Shown here: piece by piece, positions 26,166 to 35,050 of the stretch
Position numbering within the stretch: position 1 is the first letter of the stretch
How the letters are laid out: each line of letters starts with the position of its first letter
From: an uncultured Clostridia bacterium
GTDB lineage: Bacteria; Bacillota; Clostridia; Saccharofermentanales; Saccharofermentanaceae
Reading direction: 5' to 3'
DNA length: 64,000 bases
Assembly (NCBI GenBank): GCA_946187935.1
Contig: CAMHSJ010000001.1
Span: 62,001 to 126,000 of the forward strand
Notes under the pieces: generated by a model
The model's input: only the letters and a program-made list of their open reading frames with translations
Told to the model about the DNA's origin: nothing
Database searches by the model: none
Program-made: the position numbers and the translations under genes

Positions 26166-27731
26166 TTACCCTGCGTCTTTGACAAATAACAGATCGATCT
26201 GATCGGAGCCGAAGAGCTCTGCGACATCAGGATCTGTGATGGGGAGAATGACGTGGATACGTCCTACGGCATCGACTTCGCCCGTGATATCGTCATCAGT
26301 GCTGTACAGATCCTCGCCAAGGAAGATGATGTTGTTTCCGGAGATCTTATACTCTCCTGAAGATGCGATGCTGCCGAAATAGATATCTTTTGTCATGTCA
26401 GAGAGCCTGCCTAAGACATCTGTCTTAAGATCTGCATAATCCCTGTATCCTGCCAGGGCCGAAAGAGTATCTAACACAGTCTGATTGTCGGTTCCCAGAT
26501 AGTTCTTTGCAATGGTGTCGATATTAGCCGTGAAGTAATCCATGACGCTCGCGGCCACAAAGTCCTCATCTGCTCCATATGAGTATCTGGAACCTTCAAG
26601 CTCAAGATAGACCCTGAGGAGCACCTCTCCTTCAGTGTTCTCATAGATCCTGCTGCCTGCACCTGTCTCGGAGGCCATTATGTTGTTGATCTGAGATGTT
26701 ATATCAACATAGCAGCTGTAATTACCGTCCAGGTTTGCCGTGTTAATGCTGAAATCCTTAAACAGGAAGACGTCGGCAAATGCTTCAGGGTTTGTGAGTT
26801 TCCAGACGCCCTCATCGTCTCTTGTAAACTCCAGAGATAAATTGATCTCTTTTGTGCCGAGACTGCCAAGTGCGAGTATGGCTTCGTCGATGTTGGAGAA
26901 ACGTTGTGATGAGAGCTGTTCGTAGTCGGGCACACTGGCTGTTATCACTGCAAAGCCGTCTCTTCCGGTTACATAGATCTCATCGCTGTCAGCTGAGCAG
27001 GTGATAAGGCCTCTTACGGCATCTGTAAACCTCTGCCGGTCCGGATCTGAAGCTTTGGCGTAACCATCTATCAGATCGTAGAGTTCCTGATTATATTCGC
27101 TGCTCTTGACCACGCCCGCATTACTGTCTAAGCAGGGTATGAGTTCTGAGATGGCGCCGGCCGTTTCAGTCAGGGAAGGAAGGCCGATCTGAAGATCGAT
27201 GTTTCTGTAGGAGAATATCCTCGCAAAGCTGGAACTGTCTATATTAGTGACGAGCCATTCGCCGTCTTTCTTGATGAAGTTGACATTGTATGTGAACTCG
27301 ACCTTATCAAGATCCTTAACAAGGTCTGTCAGTTCGCTTATGGAATCGTAGGTATCGTCCTTCAAGAGCTCGAAGTCGGCCATGGAAACATTGATGGCGC
27401 AGCTGGCATGAGTGCTGTCCTGAAGCTCCACGCTGCCCTTATCGACCTTGCAAACGATGGTGTCTCTCACGGAGGCGGCATAGATGTTATCTTCTTCGGA
27501 ATACATCTCACCCTTGAGATTGAGCTTTAACTCTTCAATGACTTCCTTGTCGCTCTTATCTGTTAAAGAGGATATGTCCTGGGCATCACCGGTCTCTATG
27601 GCGCGGGCAAGTTCATCTGCAGCCTTTGCCACCTTAGCCTTGATAAACAGGGGCCTTGCGAAAAGAGCGCCGACTCCTAAGACCGCTATGGTTACCGCTG
27701 AGATAATGGATATCTTGACTGCTTTGTTCAT
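26166..27731 (-). CDS. Membrane-anchored protein with two repeated domains (unknown)
   Basis: This 521-residue protein begins with a membrane helix (about 8-26) and is otherwise extracytoplasmic. Two related segments, DGEWLVTNIDSSSFARIFSY near residue 170 and a matching VWKLTNPEAFADVFLF near 320, indicate an internal duplication of a small cystatin/NTF2-like domain. A third acidic domain follows. AGGAGG precedes the ATG. No catalytic motif or known family was recognised. It is divergent from the MoxR operon. Confidence 0.75.
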   Translation of the reverse strand: MNKAVKISIISAVTIAVLGVGALFARPLFIKAKVAKAADELARAIETGDAQDISSLTDKSDKEVIEELKLNLKGEMYSEEDNIYAASVRDTIVCKVDKGSVELQDSTHASCAINVSMADFELLKDDTYDSISELTDLVKDLDKVEFTYNVNFIKKDGEWLVTNIDSSSFARIFSYRNIDLQIGLPSLTETAGAISELIPCLDSNAGVVKSSEYNQELYDLIDGYAKASDPDRQRFTDAVRGLITCSADSDEIYVTGRDGFAVITASVPDYEQLSSQRFSNIDEAILALGSLGTKEINLSLEFTRDDEGVWKLTNPEAFADVFLFKDFSINTANLDGNYSCYVDITSQINNIMASETGAGSRIYENTEGEVLLRVYLELEGSRYSYGADEDFVAASVMDYFTANIDTIAKNYLGTDNQTVLDTLSALAGYRDYADLKTDVLGRLSDMTKDIYFGSIASSGEYKISGNNIIFLGEDLYSTDDDITGEVDAVGRIHVILPITDPDVAELFGSDQIDLLFVKDAG

Positions 27732-27840
27732 CCCCGATCCTCCTTTTATCCTGTCTGAATATTATATCACGGCTCAAGGTTTCAAAAATAATCAAAAAAA
27801 TATATACTATTACGCGGAAAAACATTTGGAGGATAAACCG
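27732..27840. promoter_or_regulatory. Divergent promoter region, 26166-27731 gene and MoxR operon
   Basis: On the minus strand a TATAAT lies at 27761-27766. On the plus strand TATACT at 27803-27808 has a weak -35 (TTTCAA, 27780-27785) at 17-base spacing. TGGAGG precedes the moxR ATG. Confidence 0.4.
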
Positions 27841-28833
27841 ATGGAAGAACTCGTAATGGACATAAACGTCGATGAGCTCGCGAGAGCAGGTAATATCATT
27901 TCAGGAATAAGAGGCTACTACGCTTCCAAGATCGTAGGCCAGGAGCAGCTCGGAATGTCACTTCTGGTGTCGATGATAGCAAACGGCCACATCCTTCTTG
28001 AATCTGTTCCGGGCCTTGCCAAGACAACGGCCGCAAACGTAATGACCGAAGCCGTCGGCGGAAGCTTTTCGAGAATACAGTGCACACCGGACCTTCTTCC
28101 GAGCGACATCATCGGAACGCAGACGTTCAACATGAGCAACAACACGTTCGAGACCAAGATCGGTCCCGTGTATGCCAATTTTGTTCTCTTAGACGAGATC
28201 AACCGTTCAAGCGCGAAGACACAGAGCGCCATGCTCGAAGCGATGCAGGAGAAGTCAGTCTCCATTGGAGGCACGACATATAAGCTTCCTCCCGTGTTCA
28301 TAGTTATCGCGACACAGAACCCTATAGAGCAGGAAGGAACATACGAACTGTCTGAGGCACAGCTCGACAGATTCCTGATAAAAGAGGTCATTACTTATCC
28401 GCAGTCAAATCAGGAAGTTGAGATCTTAAACAGGATCGAGGCCGATGTCTACACGGCGTCAAAGGCTATCTGCGCCATAGAGGATATCGTGTTCCTTCAG
28501 GATCTGTCCAAGAAGGTCTATGTATCACCTGCGATCAAGAAGTATATCGTTGATATCGTCCAGGCAACAAGAGATGTGGAGAAGTTCATCCCCAAGAACC
28601 TTGCGTCCTATGTTGCGATGGGTGCGAGCACACGTGCTGCCATAGCATTCATGGAGACAGCTAAGGCCGTTGCCCTCATCAACGGAAGGGCATACTGCAC
28701 TCCTGACGATGTCAAGGCAATGAAGTATGAGGTACTGCGTCACAGGATCATGCTCAACTTTGCCGCCATCGCAGACAACGTTAATCCTGAAACCATAATC
28801 GATGCAATAGTCGGAGCGATCCCCACTCCATGA
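27841..28833 (+). CDS. MoxR-family AAA ATPase
   Basis: This protein starts at 27841, nine bases after GGAGG, giving 330 residues. It is an AAA+ ATPase of the MoxR (RavA) group, with a Walker A variant GLAKTT in ESVPGLAKTTAANVM, Walker B LLDEINR and the family signature ATQNPIEQEGTYELSEAQLDRFL. MoxR proteins act as chaperones with partners carrying von Willebrand factor A domains, which are encoded just downstream. The stop overlaps the DUF58 gene by 4 bases, consistent with one operon. Confidence 0.96.
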   Translation: MEELVMDINVDELARAGNIISGIRGYYASKIVGQEQLGMSLLVSMIANGHILLESVPGLAKTTAANVMTEAVGGSFSRIQCTPDLLPSDIIGTQTFNMSNNTFETKIGPVYANFVLLDEINRSSAKTQSAMLEAMQEKSVSIGGTTYKLPPVFIVIATQNPIEQEGTYELSEAQLDRFLIKEVITYPQSNQEVEILNRIEADVYTASKAICAIEDIVFLQDLSKKVYVSPAIKKYIVDIVQATRDVEKFIPKNLASYVAMGASTRAAIAFMETAKAVALINGRAYCTPDDVKAMKYEVLRHRIMLNFAAIADNVNPETIIDAIVGAIPTP

Positions 28834-29711
28834 AACTGGACTACGTATCACGTGTAAAGACCGGTCTCAAGAGATATAAGACGATCGCGACGGACAAGAC
28901 GACAAGCAGGGTCCTGGACGGATCGTATAACTCTATATACAAAGGCCGCAGCATGAACTTTGATGAGCTCCGCGAATATGTTCCCGGAGATGACATCAAG
29001 GATATCGACTGGAAAGCAACATCCCGCTCCCAGAAGGTCCTGGTGCGTCAGTATATCGCTGAGAAAAAGCATAACCTAATGCTCGTCATGGATACGAACA
29101 GGAGGATGCTCGCCGAGACGAAGGACGGGCAGGAGAAAAAGGATGTAGCCCTCATAAGCGGCGGCTCTCTTGCATACATGGTCGCAACCAATGGTGACTA
29201 CGTAAGCGCGGTCTTCGAAGGCGGAGACGGTCTTTTGAGATTTCCGTTTAAGATGGGAGCTTTAAATCTCGAATACATCCTTGAAGGATATGCCAAGTCT
29301 GTGACTATGGATAACGATTCCACCGTCAATAAGTCGCTCGAATACATCATGCGCAACATAAGAAGAAGGATGATCATAGTGATCGTTTCTGACCTTGAAG
29401 GCATAAGCAAGATGTCTGACAGCATCTTAAAGCAGCTTGTTATAGTTCACGATGTTCTCGTCATGAACATCAGTGATACCAACTGCAGCGGCAAGAAGGT
29501 GTATAACGTCGAGAGCGGTTCATACATGCCCGAGTTCATGACAAACAGCAAGAAGCTCGACCGCATCCTTACCCTGAGGCAGCAAAAGCTCCTTTCTGAA
29601 TGCGAGGCCAAGCTCAAGCACTACGGGATCAGCATGATAACGATAGATTCTGAGGATAATACTGAAAGCAGGATCATAGAACTGCTGGAGAAGAATAAGA
29701 GCTTTAACTGA
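28830..29711 (+). CDS. DUF58 domain protein
   Basis: This 293-residue cytoplasmic protein carries DUF58, almost always next to MoxR. Characteristic are the SIYKGRSMNFDELREYVPGDD and IDWKATSRSQKVLVRQY segments, and a VWA-like region (about 85-260) beginning LMLVMDTNRRM. In MoxR systems DUF58 proteins are thought to be part of the chaperone target complex. It lacks the N-terminal membrane helices seen in some members. It is tightly linked to both neighbours (1-4 bases). Confidence 0.93.
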   Translation: MKLDYVSRVKTGLKRYKTIATDKTTSRVLDGSYNSIYKGRSMNFDELREYVPGDDIKDIDWKATSRSQKVLVRQYIAEKKHNLMLVMDTNRRMLAETKDGQEKKDVALISGGSLAYMVATNGDYVSAVFEGGDGLLRFPFKMGALNLEYILEGYAKSVTMDNDSTVNKSLEYIMRNIRRRMIIVIVSDLEGISKMSDSILKQLVIVHDVLVMNISDTNCSGKKVYNVESGSYMPEFMTNSKKLDRILTLRQQKLLSECEAKLKHYGISMITIDSEDNTESRIIELLEKNKSFN

Positions 29712-29712
29712 T

Positions 29713-30207
29713 ATGGAAACAATAGTAGGTTTAAGAAAGATGTTCTCATATTCGACCACACCGCTTATAGTGGCCGGGTGTGCTCTGGGCGCAGTTACAC
29801 TGATCATCATTATCTATATCCTTGTCTCTATTATCAAAAAGCTCATAAAGAATGCCAAAAAGCCCAAGCCTGTCGTAAGAGAGGAAGGCTGGGTCAAGTC
29901 TGACCTTAACAAGCTCAAAGCAGAGTATATCGGAAGGCTTAACACCATAGGCGCGGAGTTTGAGAAGGATACTAATGACATCCGAGGCGCATACGAGAAG
30001 ATGAGCATCACCGTGCGTGAGTTTGCATATAAGGCGACGGGAGTTCAGGTCGACAAGTATACTCTTCTCGAGATCAAGAATACCGAATACGGTGCACTTG
30101 CCGAACTCGTCGAAGAGTTCTACGAGCCTGAGTTTGACAAGATCTCGGCAGGCGATGTCAGGAAGTCTATTGAAAAGAGCAGGAGGCTTGTTCAGGAATG
30201 GAATTAA
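29713..30207 (+). CDS. Single-pass membrane protein of the MoxR operon
   Basis: This 164-residue protein has one membrane helix (about residues 15-40, VAGCALGAVTLIIIIYILVSII) followed by a soluble, basic-acidic region with heptad-like spacing (NKLKAEYIGRLNTIGAEFEK). In other MoxR loci this position holds a DUF4381-type protein, which this gene may represent although no sequence motif proves it. It overlaps the VWA gene by 10 bases. Confidence 0.75.
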   Translation: METIVGLRKMFSYSTTPLIVAGCALGAVTLIIIIYILVSIIKKLIKNAKKPKPVVREEGWVKSDLNKLKAEYIGRLNTIGAEFEKDTNDIRGAYEKMSITVREFAYKATGVQVDKYTLLEIKNTEYGALAELVEEFYEPEFDKISAGDVRKSIEKSRRLVQEWN

Positions 30208-31232
30208 GACAGGCTGAAGCTCTATATCTCTGCGCCGGCATAGCTGCCGTATTGTTCGTGATCTCGTTTATCGTATTTAAGCGAAGGAAAAAGTTCTCTG
30301 GCGGTAAGAAATCCGTTGTTCCCGATTACTTGAAGCAGATCCCTTATTACAGGAATAAATATGCCGTATACAGGATCTTAAGGATCGTTCTGATCGGCGT
30401 TATAATAGTGAGCCTGCTTCTGTCAGGTCTTCTTATCGCAAGACCTTATAAGACCGAGTCCAAGGAAGTCCCCCACTACAACAGGGACATCATCCTCTGC
30501 ATGGACATCTCCACAACGGTAGACAACTTAAATCAGGAGCTGATAGACAAGCTCATAGACGTGGTCGAGGAGCTTAACGGCGAGCGTTTCGGAATAGTCA
30601 TCTTTAACACATCTCCGCTCCTTTTGTGCCCTCTTACGAACGATTACCAGTACATCATAAGTGTTCTCGAAAAGCTAAAGCAGGGCCTTGAAATGAGGAT
30701 CGATTACTACAACGGCGAATCCGTGGATTTTGAAGAATACTTAGAGCTTGATTCCTACATAAGCGACGGTACGCTTGTTGGAAATCAGGAAAGGGGATCT
30801 TCCATAATCGGTGACGGACTTGCTGCCGCGGCACTTGATTTCCCTGACGTGGAAGAGAATCCCGACAGATCCAGGATCATTATATTCACGACGGACAACG
30901 ACCTTCTGGGAACGGAGATAGTTACTCTTCCCGAGGCAGGTCAGATGTGCAGGGACAGGGGCATCATCGTATACGGAATAGGAACGGAAGTCATGGATCC
31001 CGGTCCCAAGCAGATGATGAAGGACACAGTGGAATACACCGGAGGAGAATTCTTCTTCGGCGAGGACCCCGTAGTAGTCGGAAACATAGTAACGAACATC
31101 CAGGAACAGGTTGCCACTCTCGATGAGACCCATTATGAGATCATCGAGACCGACATCCCCGAGACTCCGTTCAAGTTCCTGCTGATAGCGATAATAGCCA
31201 TGATCTTACTGGCATTTGTATTGAAGGTGTAA
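30198..31232 (+). CDS. VWA-domain membrane protein, BatA-like
   Basis: This 344-residue protein has membrane helices at the N-terminus (about 8-27 and 62-85), a von Willebrand A domain (about 95-300) with the MIDAS start DIILCMDISTTVD and a later TTDNDLLGTE, and a C-terminal helix. The fourth MIDAS position (TT in place of SxSxS) is a slight variant. It matches BatA of Bat (Bacteroides aerotolerance) type operons, where a MoxR ATPase acts on VWA proteins at the membrane. It lies directly after the DUF4381-position gene. Confidence 0.9.
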   Translation: MELRQAEALYLCAGIAAVLFVISFIVFKRRKKFSGGKKSVVPDYLKQIPYYRNKYAVYRILRIVLIGVIIVSLLLSGLLIARPYKTESKEVPHYNRDIILCMDISTTVDNLNQELIDKLIDVVEELNGERFGIVIFNTSPLLLCPLTNDYQYIISVLEKLKQGLEMRIDYYNGESVDFEEYLELDSYISDGTLVGNQERGSSIIGDGLAAAALDFPDVEENPDRSRIIIFTTDNDLLGTEIVTLPEAGQMCRDRGIIVYGIGTEVMDPGPKQMMKDTVEYTGGEFFFGEDPVVVGNIVTNIQEQVATLDETHYEIIETDIPETPFKFLLIAIIAMILLAFVLKV

Positions 31233-31234
31233 AG

Positions 31235-32188
31235 ATGGAACAGCTGAGATTTGAACCTATGATCCCCATCTGGGTTATGGCGCTGATATGCGTCGCTCTT
31301 CTGTTGTTCAAGCGTAAGGGGATAGCGCCATACATCAGGCAGATCCTTATGGTCTTGCTGCTCTTCGTAATCAACTTAAGGCCGATGTATAAGACTGACA
31401 ATGTTAAGGTCGTCAAGCAGGATATGCACTGTTACTGCATCTTTGTCGTGGACAACACTACGAGCATGATCGCCGAGGACTATCAGGGCAATCAGACGAG
31501 GATGTCAGCCGTTCAGACAGATATAGACTACATCATGCAGAAACTCGGAGGGGCAAGTTTCTGCGTAATAGACTTTAATAACGAATCGCATATGGCAGCT
31601 CCTTTTACGGATGACAACGTTTACATCAACAGCGTTATATCTTCACTTGCGCCTCCGTACCTTCTCTATTCACAGGGAACGAATATCAGCATTGTCCACG
31701 ATCTGCTTGAAGAAACAGTCTCAAACGCGGTGGATTACGATAACGGCGAGGTATACGTCTTCTTCCTGACAGACGGAGAGAACACTGACGATAACGATCT
31801 TGATTCCTTCTCCGACTTAGCTGACATGATAGACGGCGGCGCAGTTATGGGATACGGTACCGAGAACGGCGGCGTGATGCATTGGCACGATGTTCTCTCT
31901 GATGAGATCGTTGAGGTTCAGGATAAGAGGCACTATCCTTATACGACTGCTTTATCGAAGATCGATGAAGACAATCTGGAAGCTTTGGCAGACGATCTTG
32001 ATCTGCCTTATGTATACATGAACGAGACATCCAAGATCGATGATGTATTGGACGGCATCATCGCAGGATACGATTCAGAGCAGAAAGAAGACATGCGAGC
32101 CGGTTACAAAGATCTTTACTACTATTTCTGCATCCCTCTCGCAGGTCTTGTCTGCTATGAATTCTTCAGCGTAAAGAGGAGGGCGTAA
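31235..32188 (+). CDS. VWA-domain membrane protein, BatB-like
   Basis: This 317-residue protein again has N-terminal helices (about 10-28 and 35-55), a VWA domain with IFVVDNTTSMIAED (DNTTS is a variant MIDAS) and YVFFLTDGENTDDND, and a C-terminal helix (about 295-312). It is a paralogue of the preceding gene, and the two probably form a complex. The gene starts 2 bases after it. The VWA domain contains an acidic extension around residues 175-215. Confidence 0.9.
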   Translation: MEQLRFEPMIPIWVMALICVALLLFKRKGIAPYIRQILMVLLLFVINLRPMYKTDNVKVVKQDMHCYCIFVVDNTTSMIAEDYQGNQTRMSAVQTDIDYIMQKLGGASFCVIDFNNESHMAAPFTDDNVYINSVISSLAPPYLLYSQGTNISIVHDLLEETVSNAVDYDNGEVYVFFLTDGENTDDNDLDSFSDLADMIDGGAVMGYGTENGGVMHWHDVLSDEIVEVQDKRHYPYTTALSKIDEDNLEALADDLDLPYVYMNETSKIDDVLDGIIAGYDSEQKEDMRAGYKDLYYYFCIPLAGLVCYEFFSVKRRA

Positions 32189-32191
32189 GGT

Positions 32192-33043
32192 ATGTTCAAA
32201 CGTGCAGCTGCAGCGGCCTGGACCCTTCTCGCAATAGTATTTGCAGTCCTTCTCCTGGCATATATCAACAATGAGAATGCGATCTACAGATATGACCACG
32301 GCCATTACGAACAGAATCCCACGGGCTTTTTGGGGATAACCCAGCCATATGTAAACCACTTCAACAGAGGCAATATCTACTATCAGTTAGGCGACTACGA
32401 CAAGGCCATAACGGAATACAAAAAGGCTCTCGTATCCCAGCCGCCTGAGACTTACGACTGCAGGATCAGGGTCAATTATGCTCTGGCTCTCGTAACGCCC
32501 ATAGATGTAAGGAGTCTGGAAGAAGATGACCTTGAGGAGATCTTTGACACATTGGATGAGGCACGCACCATCCTCACGGCCAACGGCTGTGCCGACGATG
32601 AGAATACGGGTCACTACAGACCTGCCCAGATCTTAAAGAATGAGATCGATGATTTTGAGCAGGCGTTAAAGGATATGCAGAACGGCGGTTCCGGCAGTGA
32701 AGATCCGACGCCTACGCCTACACCTCCTGATACTACTGATACACCGACACCTACCCCGGACAGCGGAGGATCGCCTACGCCTACACCTCAGGAAGGCGGC
32801 CCGACACCGACACCTACCCCCGGCGGTCAGGGAGAGGGAACACCTACTCCGACACCCGGCGGACAGAATCCTGACACGCCCACACCTACACCCGGCACAC
32901 AGGGCGGGGCTACTCCTACGCCTGCCATGTCACCCGAAGACCAGATCAGGGATGTTCAGGATCAGGCCTGGAGCGACCGTGCAGAGCACAGTGATTACTG
33001 GGCTTACGACGACTGGAATTTCGGAGATACAGCAAGCTGGTAA
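32192..33043 (+). CDS. TPR protein with Thr-Pro repeats, BatC-like
   Basis: This 283-residue protein has an N-terminal helix (about 8-25), a TPR region (GNIYYQLGDYDKAITEYKKAL, about 50-130) and a low-complexity linker of repeated PTPTP units (about 165-250). A small C-terminal acidic-aromatic segment (YWAYDDWNFGDTASW) follows. It fits the BatC position of Bat operons. The Thr-Pro linker resembles surface-protein linkers of Lachnospiraceae. The end of the operon is followed by an inverted repeat at 33052-33083. Confidence 0.85.
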   Translation: MFKRAAAAAWTLLAIVFAVLLLAYINNENAIYRYDHGHYEQNPTGFLGITQPYVNHFNRGNIYYQLGDYDKAITEYKKALVSQPPETYDCRIRVNYALALVTPIDVRSLEEDDLEEIFDTLDEARTILTANGCADDENTGHYRPAQILKNEIDDFEQALKDMQNGGSGSEDPTPTPTPPDTTDTPTPTPDSGGSPTPTPQEGGPTPTPTPGGQGEGTPTPTPGGQNPDTPTPTPGTQGGATPTPAMSPEDQIRDVQDQAWSDRAEHSDYWAYDDWNFGDTASW

Positions 33044-33051
33044 GACAGGGT

Positions 33052-33083
33052 AAAGGGCAGGTAACTTGCCGACCCTGCCCTTT
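33052..33083. terminator. Candidate bidirectional stem-loop after the Bat operon
   Basis: AAAGGGCAGG pairs with CCTGCCCTTT over ten bases with a 12-base loop. There is no long T-run, so termination strength is uncertain. Confidence 0.55.
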
Positions 33084-33225
33084 ATGTTGAGGATAATATG
33101 AAGAAATAGATTACTCTTCGTGATGAAGAATGGTTATTAACTATATTAAACAATGAAGATATTTCGATTCTGGCAACCAACTATTATGATCCTGTAAACA
33201 AACCGTTTCAAAACAATGATTTGTG

Positions 33226-34149
33226 TCAGATAAGGCCCAGGAATATCTTAAGAGGTATGTATCTGCCGGCCTTGCTGATGAATTCCGTGTCGTTCCTCAA
33301 AGCTTTCCTGAGCTCTTTGTCTTCTCTATAGTAGGCAACTTCGGAAAGAAGCTCCCTGTTCCTGCCGTCTATTTCAGGGAAGCAGTTAAGGAGCGCCCTT
33401 GCAGTCTTGGAGCGGTACCTTGAATACCTTTTATCAGTGAGACGCTTATACTTAAGCTTAAGAGAATCAGACGCGCTCATCTTCTTAACGCCAACCGTGT
33501 TGCCTTCGTGGATCCTGTAGAGGATATGAGGCTCGGGATCGTATACGGCCTTTCCTATGAGAAGGGCAACGAGCATCAGCCAGGAATCGTGAAGTCTTGT
33601 TGTAAGGACATCGTCAGGCGCGTGCTCAGCAGTGCAGACGGCCTTTGCGAGAGCGTTATTAAATACATAAGTGCAGCCGGAAGGGAGGTTCTTTGTGATG
33701 TGGCCTTCTACGGTCATGTCAGGAATGAAGTCAAATCGGGGGCCCTTGTTCTCGCCGTTAACATAGAGAAACTGGTTTGAACAATATAGTGCAGGTCCTG
33801 AGTTATCCTTGATCCCGGAAATGCCGGTTATCAGCTTATCCTTGATCCAGATGTCGTCCTGATCGGCAAAGGCATAGTAAGTATCGCCTTCTTCGAAAGA
33901 ATCATAAAGAAGCGACATGAAGCTCTTGCCGGGACCAAGGTTCTTCCTGCCGTCTTCTATGAGCTTGATGCTGCTGTTTCCGGATGCAAGCTTCTTTAAG
34001 ATCTCAGAAGTTCCATCAGACGAACCGTCATCTCTTATAACGAGCTTTACCGTGACGCCCTCCTGATCAAAGATGCTCCTGATCTGCTCTTCGATAAATG
34101 AAGCGCCGTTATAGGCAGACATAAGGACTGTTACATTAAAGGCCATCTT
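33226..34149 (-). CDS. Glycosyltransferase family 2
   Basis: I start it at the ATG at 34149, which follows GAGGGTGAAG and overlaps the licD-type stop; a longer start 24 bases upstream is possible. The 307-residue protein has the GT2 N-terminus VTVLMSAYNGASFIEEQI, RDDGSSDGT and the DxD-like DQDDIW, so it should be an inverting sugar transferase for a surface glycan. It is the last gene of a minus-strand glycan-decoration operon. The acceptor is unknown. Confidence 0.9.
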   Translation of the reverse strand, partial: KMAFNVTVLMSAYNGASFIEEQIRSIFDQEGVTVKLVIRDDGSSDGTSEILKKLASGNSSIKLIEDGRKNLGPGKSFMSLLYDSFEEGDTYYAFADQDDIWIKDKLITGISGIKDNSGPALYCSNQFLYVNGENKGPRFDFIPDMTVEGHITKNLPSGCTYVFNNALAKAVCTAEHAPDDVLTTRLHDSWLMLVALLIGKAVYDPEPHILYRIHEGNTVGVKKMSASDSLKLKYKRLTDKRYSRYRSKTARALLNCFPEIDGRNRELLSEVAYYREDKELRKALRNDTEFISKAGRYIPLKIFLGLI

Positions 34150-35050
34150 CACCCTCACCAAAAGACAGTTCAAGAAGCGAATGCTTTGCGCGTTTTCCTT
34201 CAGGAGGAACGTTCATATAAGACGGACCGTATCTCTTCTCAAGATACTTCTCCGCATATAATGGAATGCTTACGGTAATGTTCTCGAACGGCACCCTTCT
34301 TGTCAGCGTAAGGACTTCCCTCGGGTAGATCTCGCCCCAGAAATGAAGAGCGCCTGAAGGTATGACCACATCAGCAGATGAAGGGTTCTTATAAGATGAG
34401 AAATACTTATCAGCGCCAATGCACCACTTCTCAAGGCTCTTAAAGCCAAAGAAGAAGCCTATTGCAGAACGCCTGCGGATCTCTTTTTGAACCTCAGGAG
34501 AGTGCGTTATATGACTTGCCAGTTTGCTCCTGCACCTTCTTACCCTTGTAGAAGAGCATGCCAGAAGATAAAGAGAAGACTTATAGCCTCTTATCTTTCT
34601 TTGAAATTTCTTGTCAGGAGCATCTTCCACTATGAAGATATCGACAAACAGTTCCCGTGGCGAATCAGGAGCTGAAAGAAGCTCGTCGAAAACAATGCCC
34701 TTGATAAACAGCTTCGGCCAGTGGAACAGATACCCTTCATCCCCGGGCTTCTTAAGATAGTATTTACCCGGCATGAACGTATCAGCGATCCCTGCGAACT
34801 TATCGAAATCCTCGCGCGTCATGGTTATGTCGAGGTCATCATCCCAGGGGATAAAACCTTTATGACGCACAGCGCCTAACATGCTGCCTCCGCCCAAAGC
34901 ATAAGACAGGCCGTTTGCTGTAAGGAAATCATCAAGGTCCTTAAGAAACTCAAGATATATACCGTGAAGCCTTTTGATGTCTTCATCAGTTACGGTGACA
35001 AGGCCTTCCCTGGACGCATCCATCATCTCTATGGCGCTCTTAAGGCTCAA
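34136..35050 (-). CDS. LicD-family phosphotransferase
   Basis: This 304-residue protein has the LicD domain signature LGGGSMLGAVRHKGFIPWDDD (about residues 50-71, with the catalytic aspartates in DDDLDITM). LicD proteins transfer phosphocholine or another phospho-alcohol from its CDP derivative to surface glycans or teichoic acid. The CDP donor is probably made by the IspD-like enzyme at 36097-36816. It overlaps the SDR gene upstream by 4 bases and the GT2 gene downstream. Confidence 0.9.
   Translation of the reverse strand: MSLKSAIEMMDASREGLVTVTDEDIKRLHGIYLEFLKDLDDFLTANGLSYALGGGSMLGAVRHKGFIPWDDDLDITMTREDFDKFAGIADTFMPGKYYLKKPGDEGYLFHWPKLFIKGIVFDELLSAPDSPRELFVDIFIVEDAPDKKFQRKIRGYKSSLYLLACSSTRVRRCRSKLASHITHSPEVQKEIRRRSAIGFFFGFKSLEKWCIGADKYFSSYKNPSSADVVIPSGALHFWGEIYPREVLTLTRRVPFENITVSIPLYAEKYLEKRYGPSYMNVPPEGKRAKHSLLELSFGEGEDGL

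Noticed and set aside
32690..32930. Thr-Pro coding stretch as a DNA microsatellite or CRISPR
   Set aside because: The repeats are in-frame PTPTP codons with synonymous variation and no spacer structure; they encode a protein linker.
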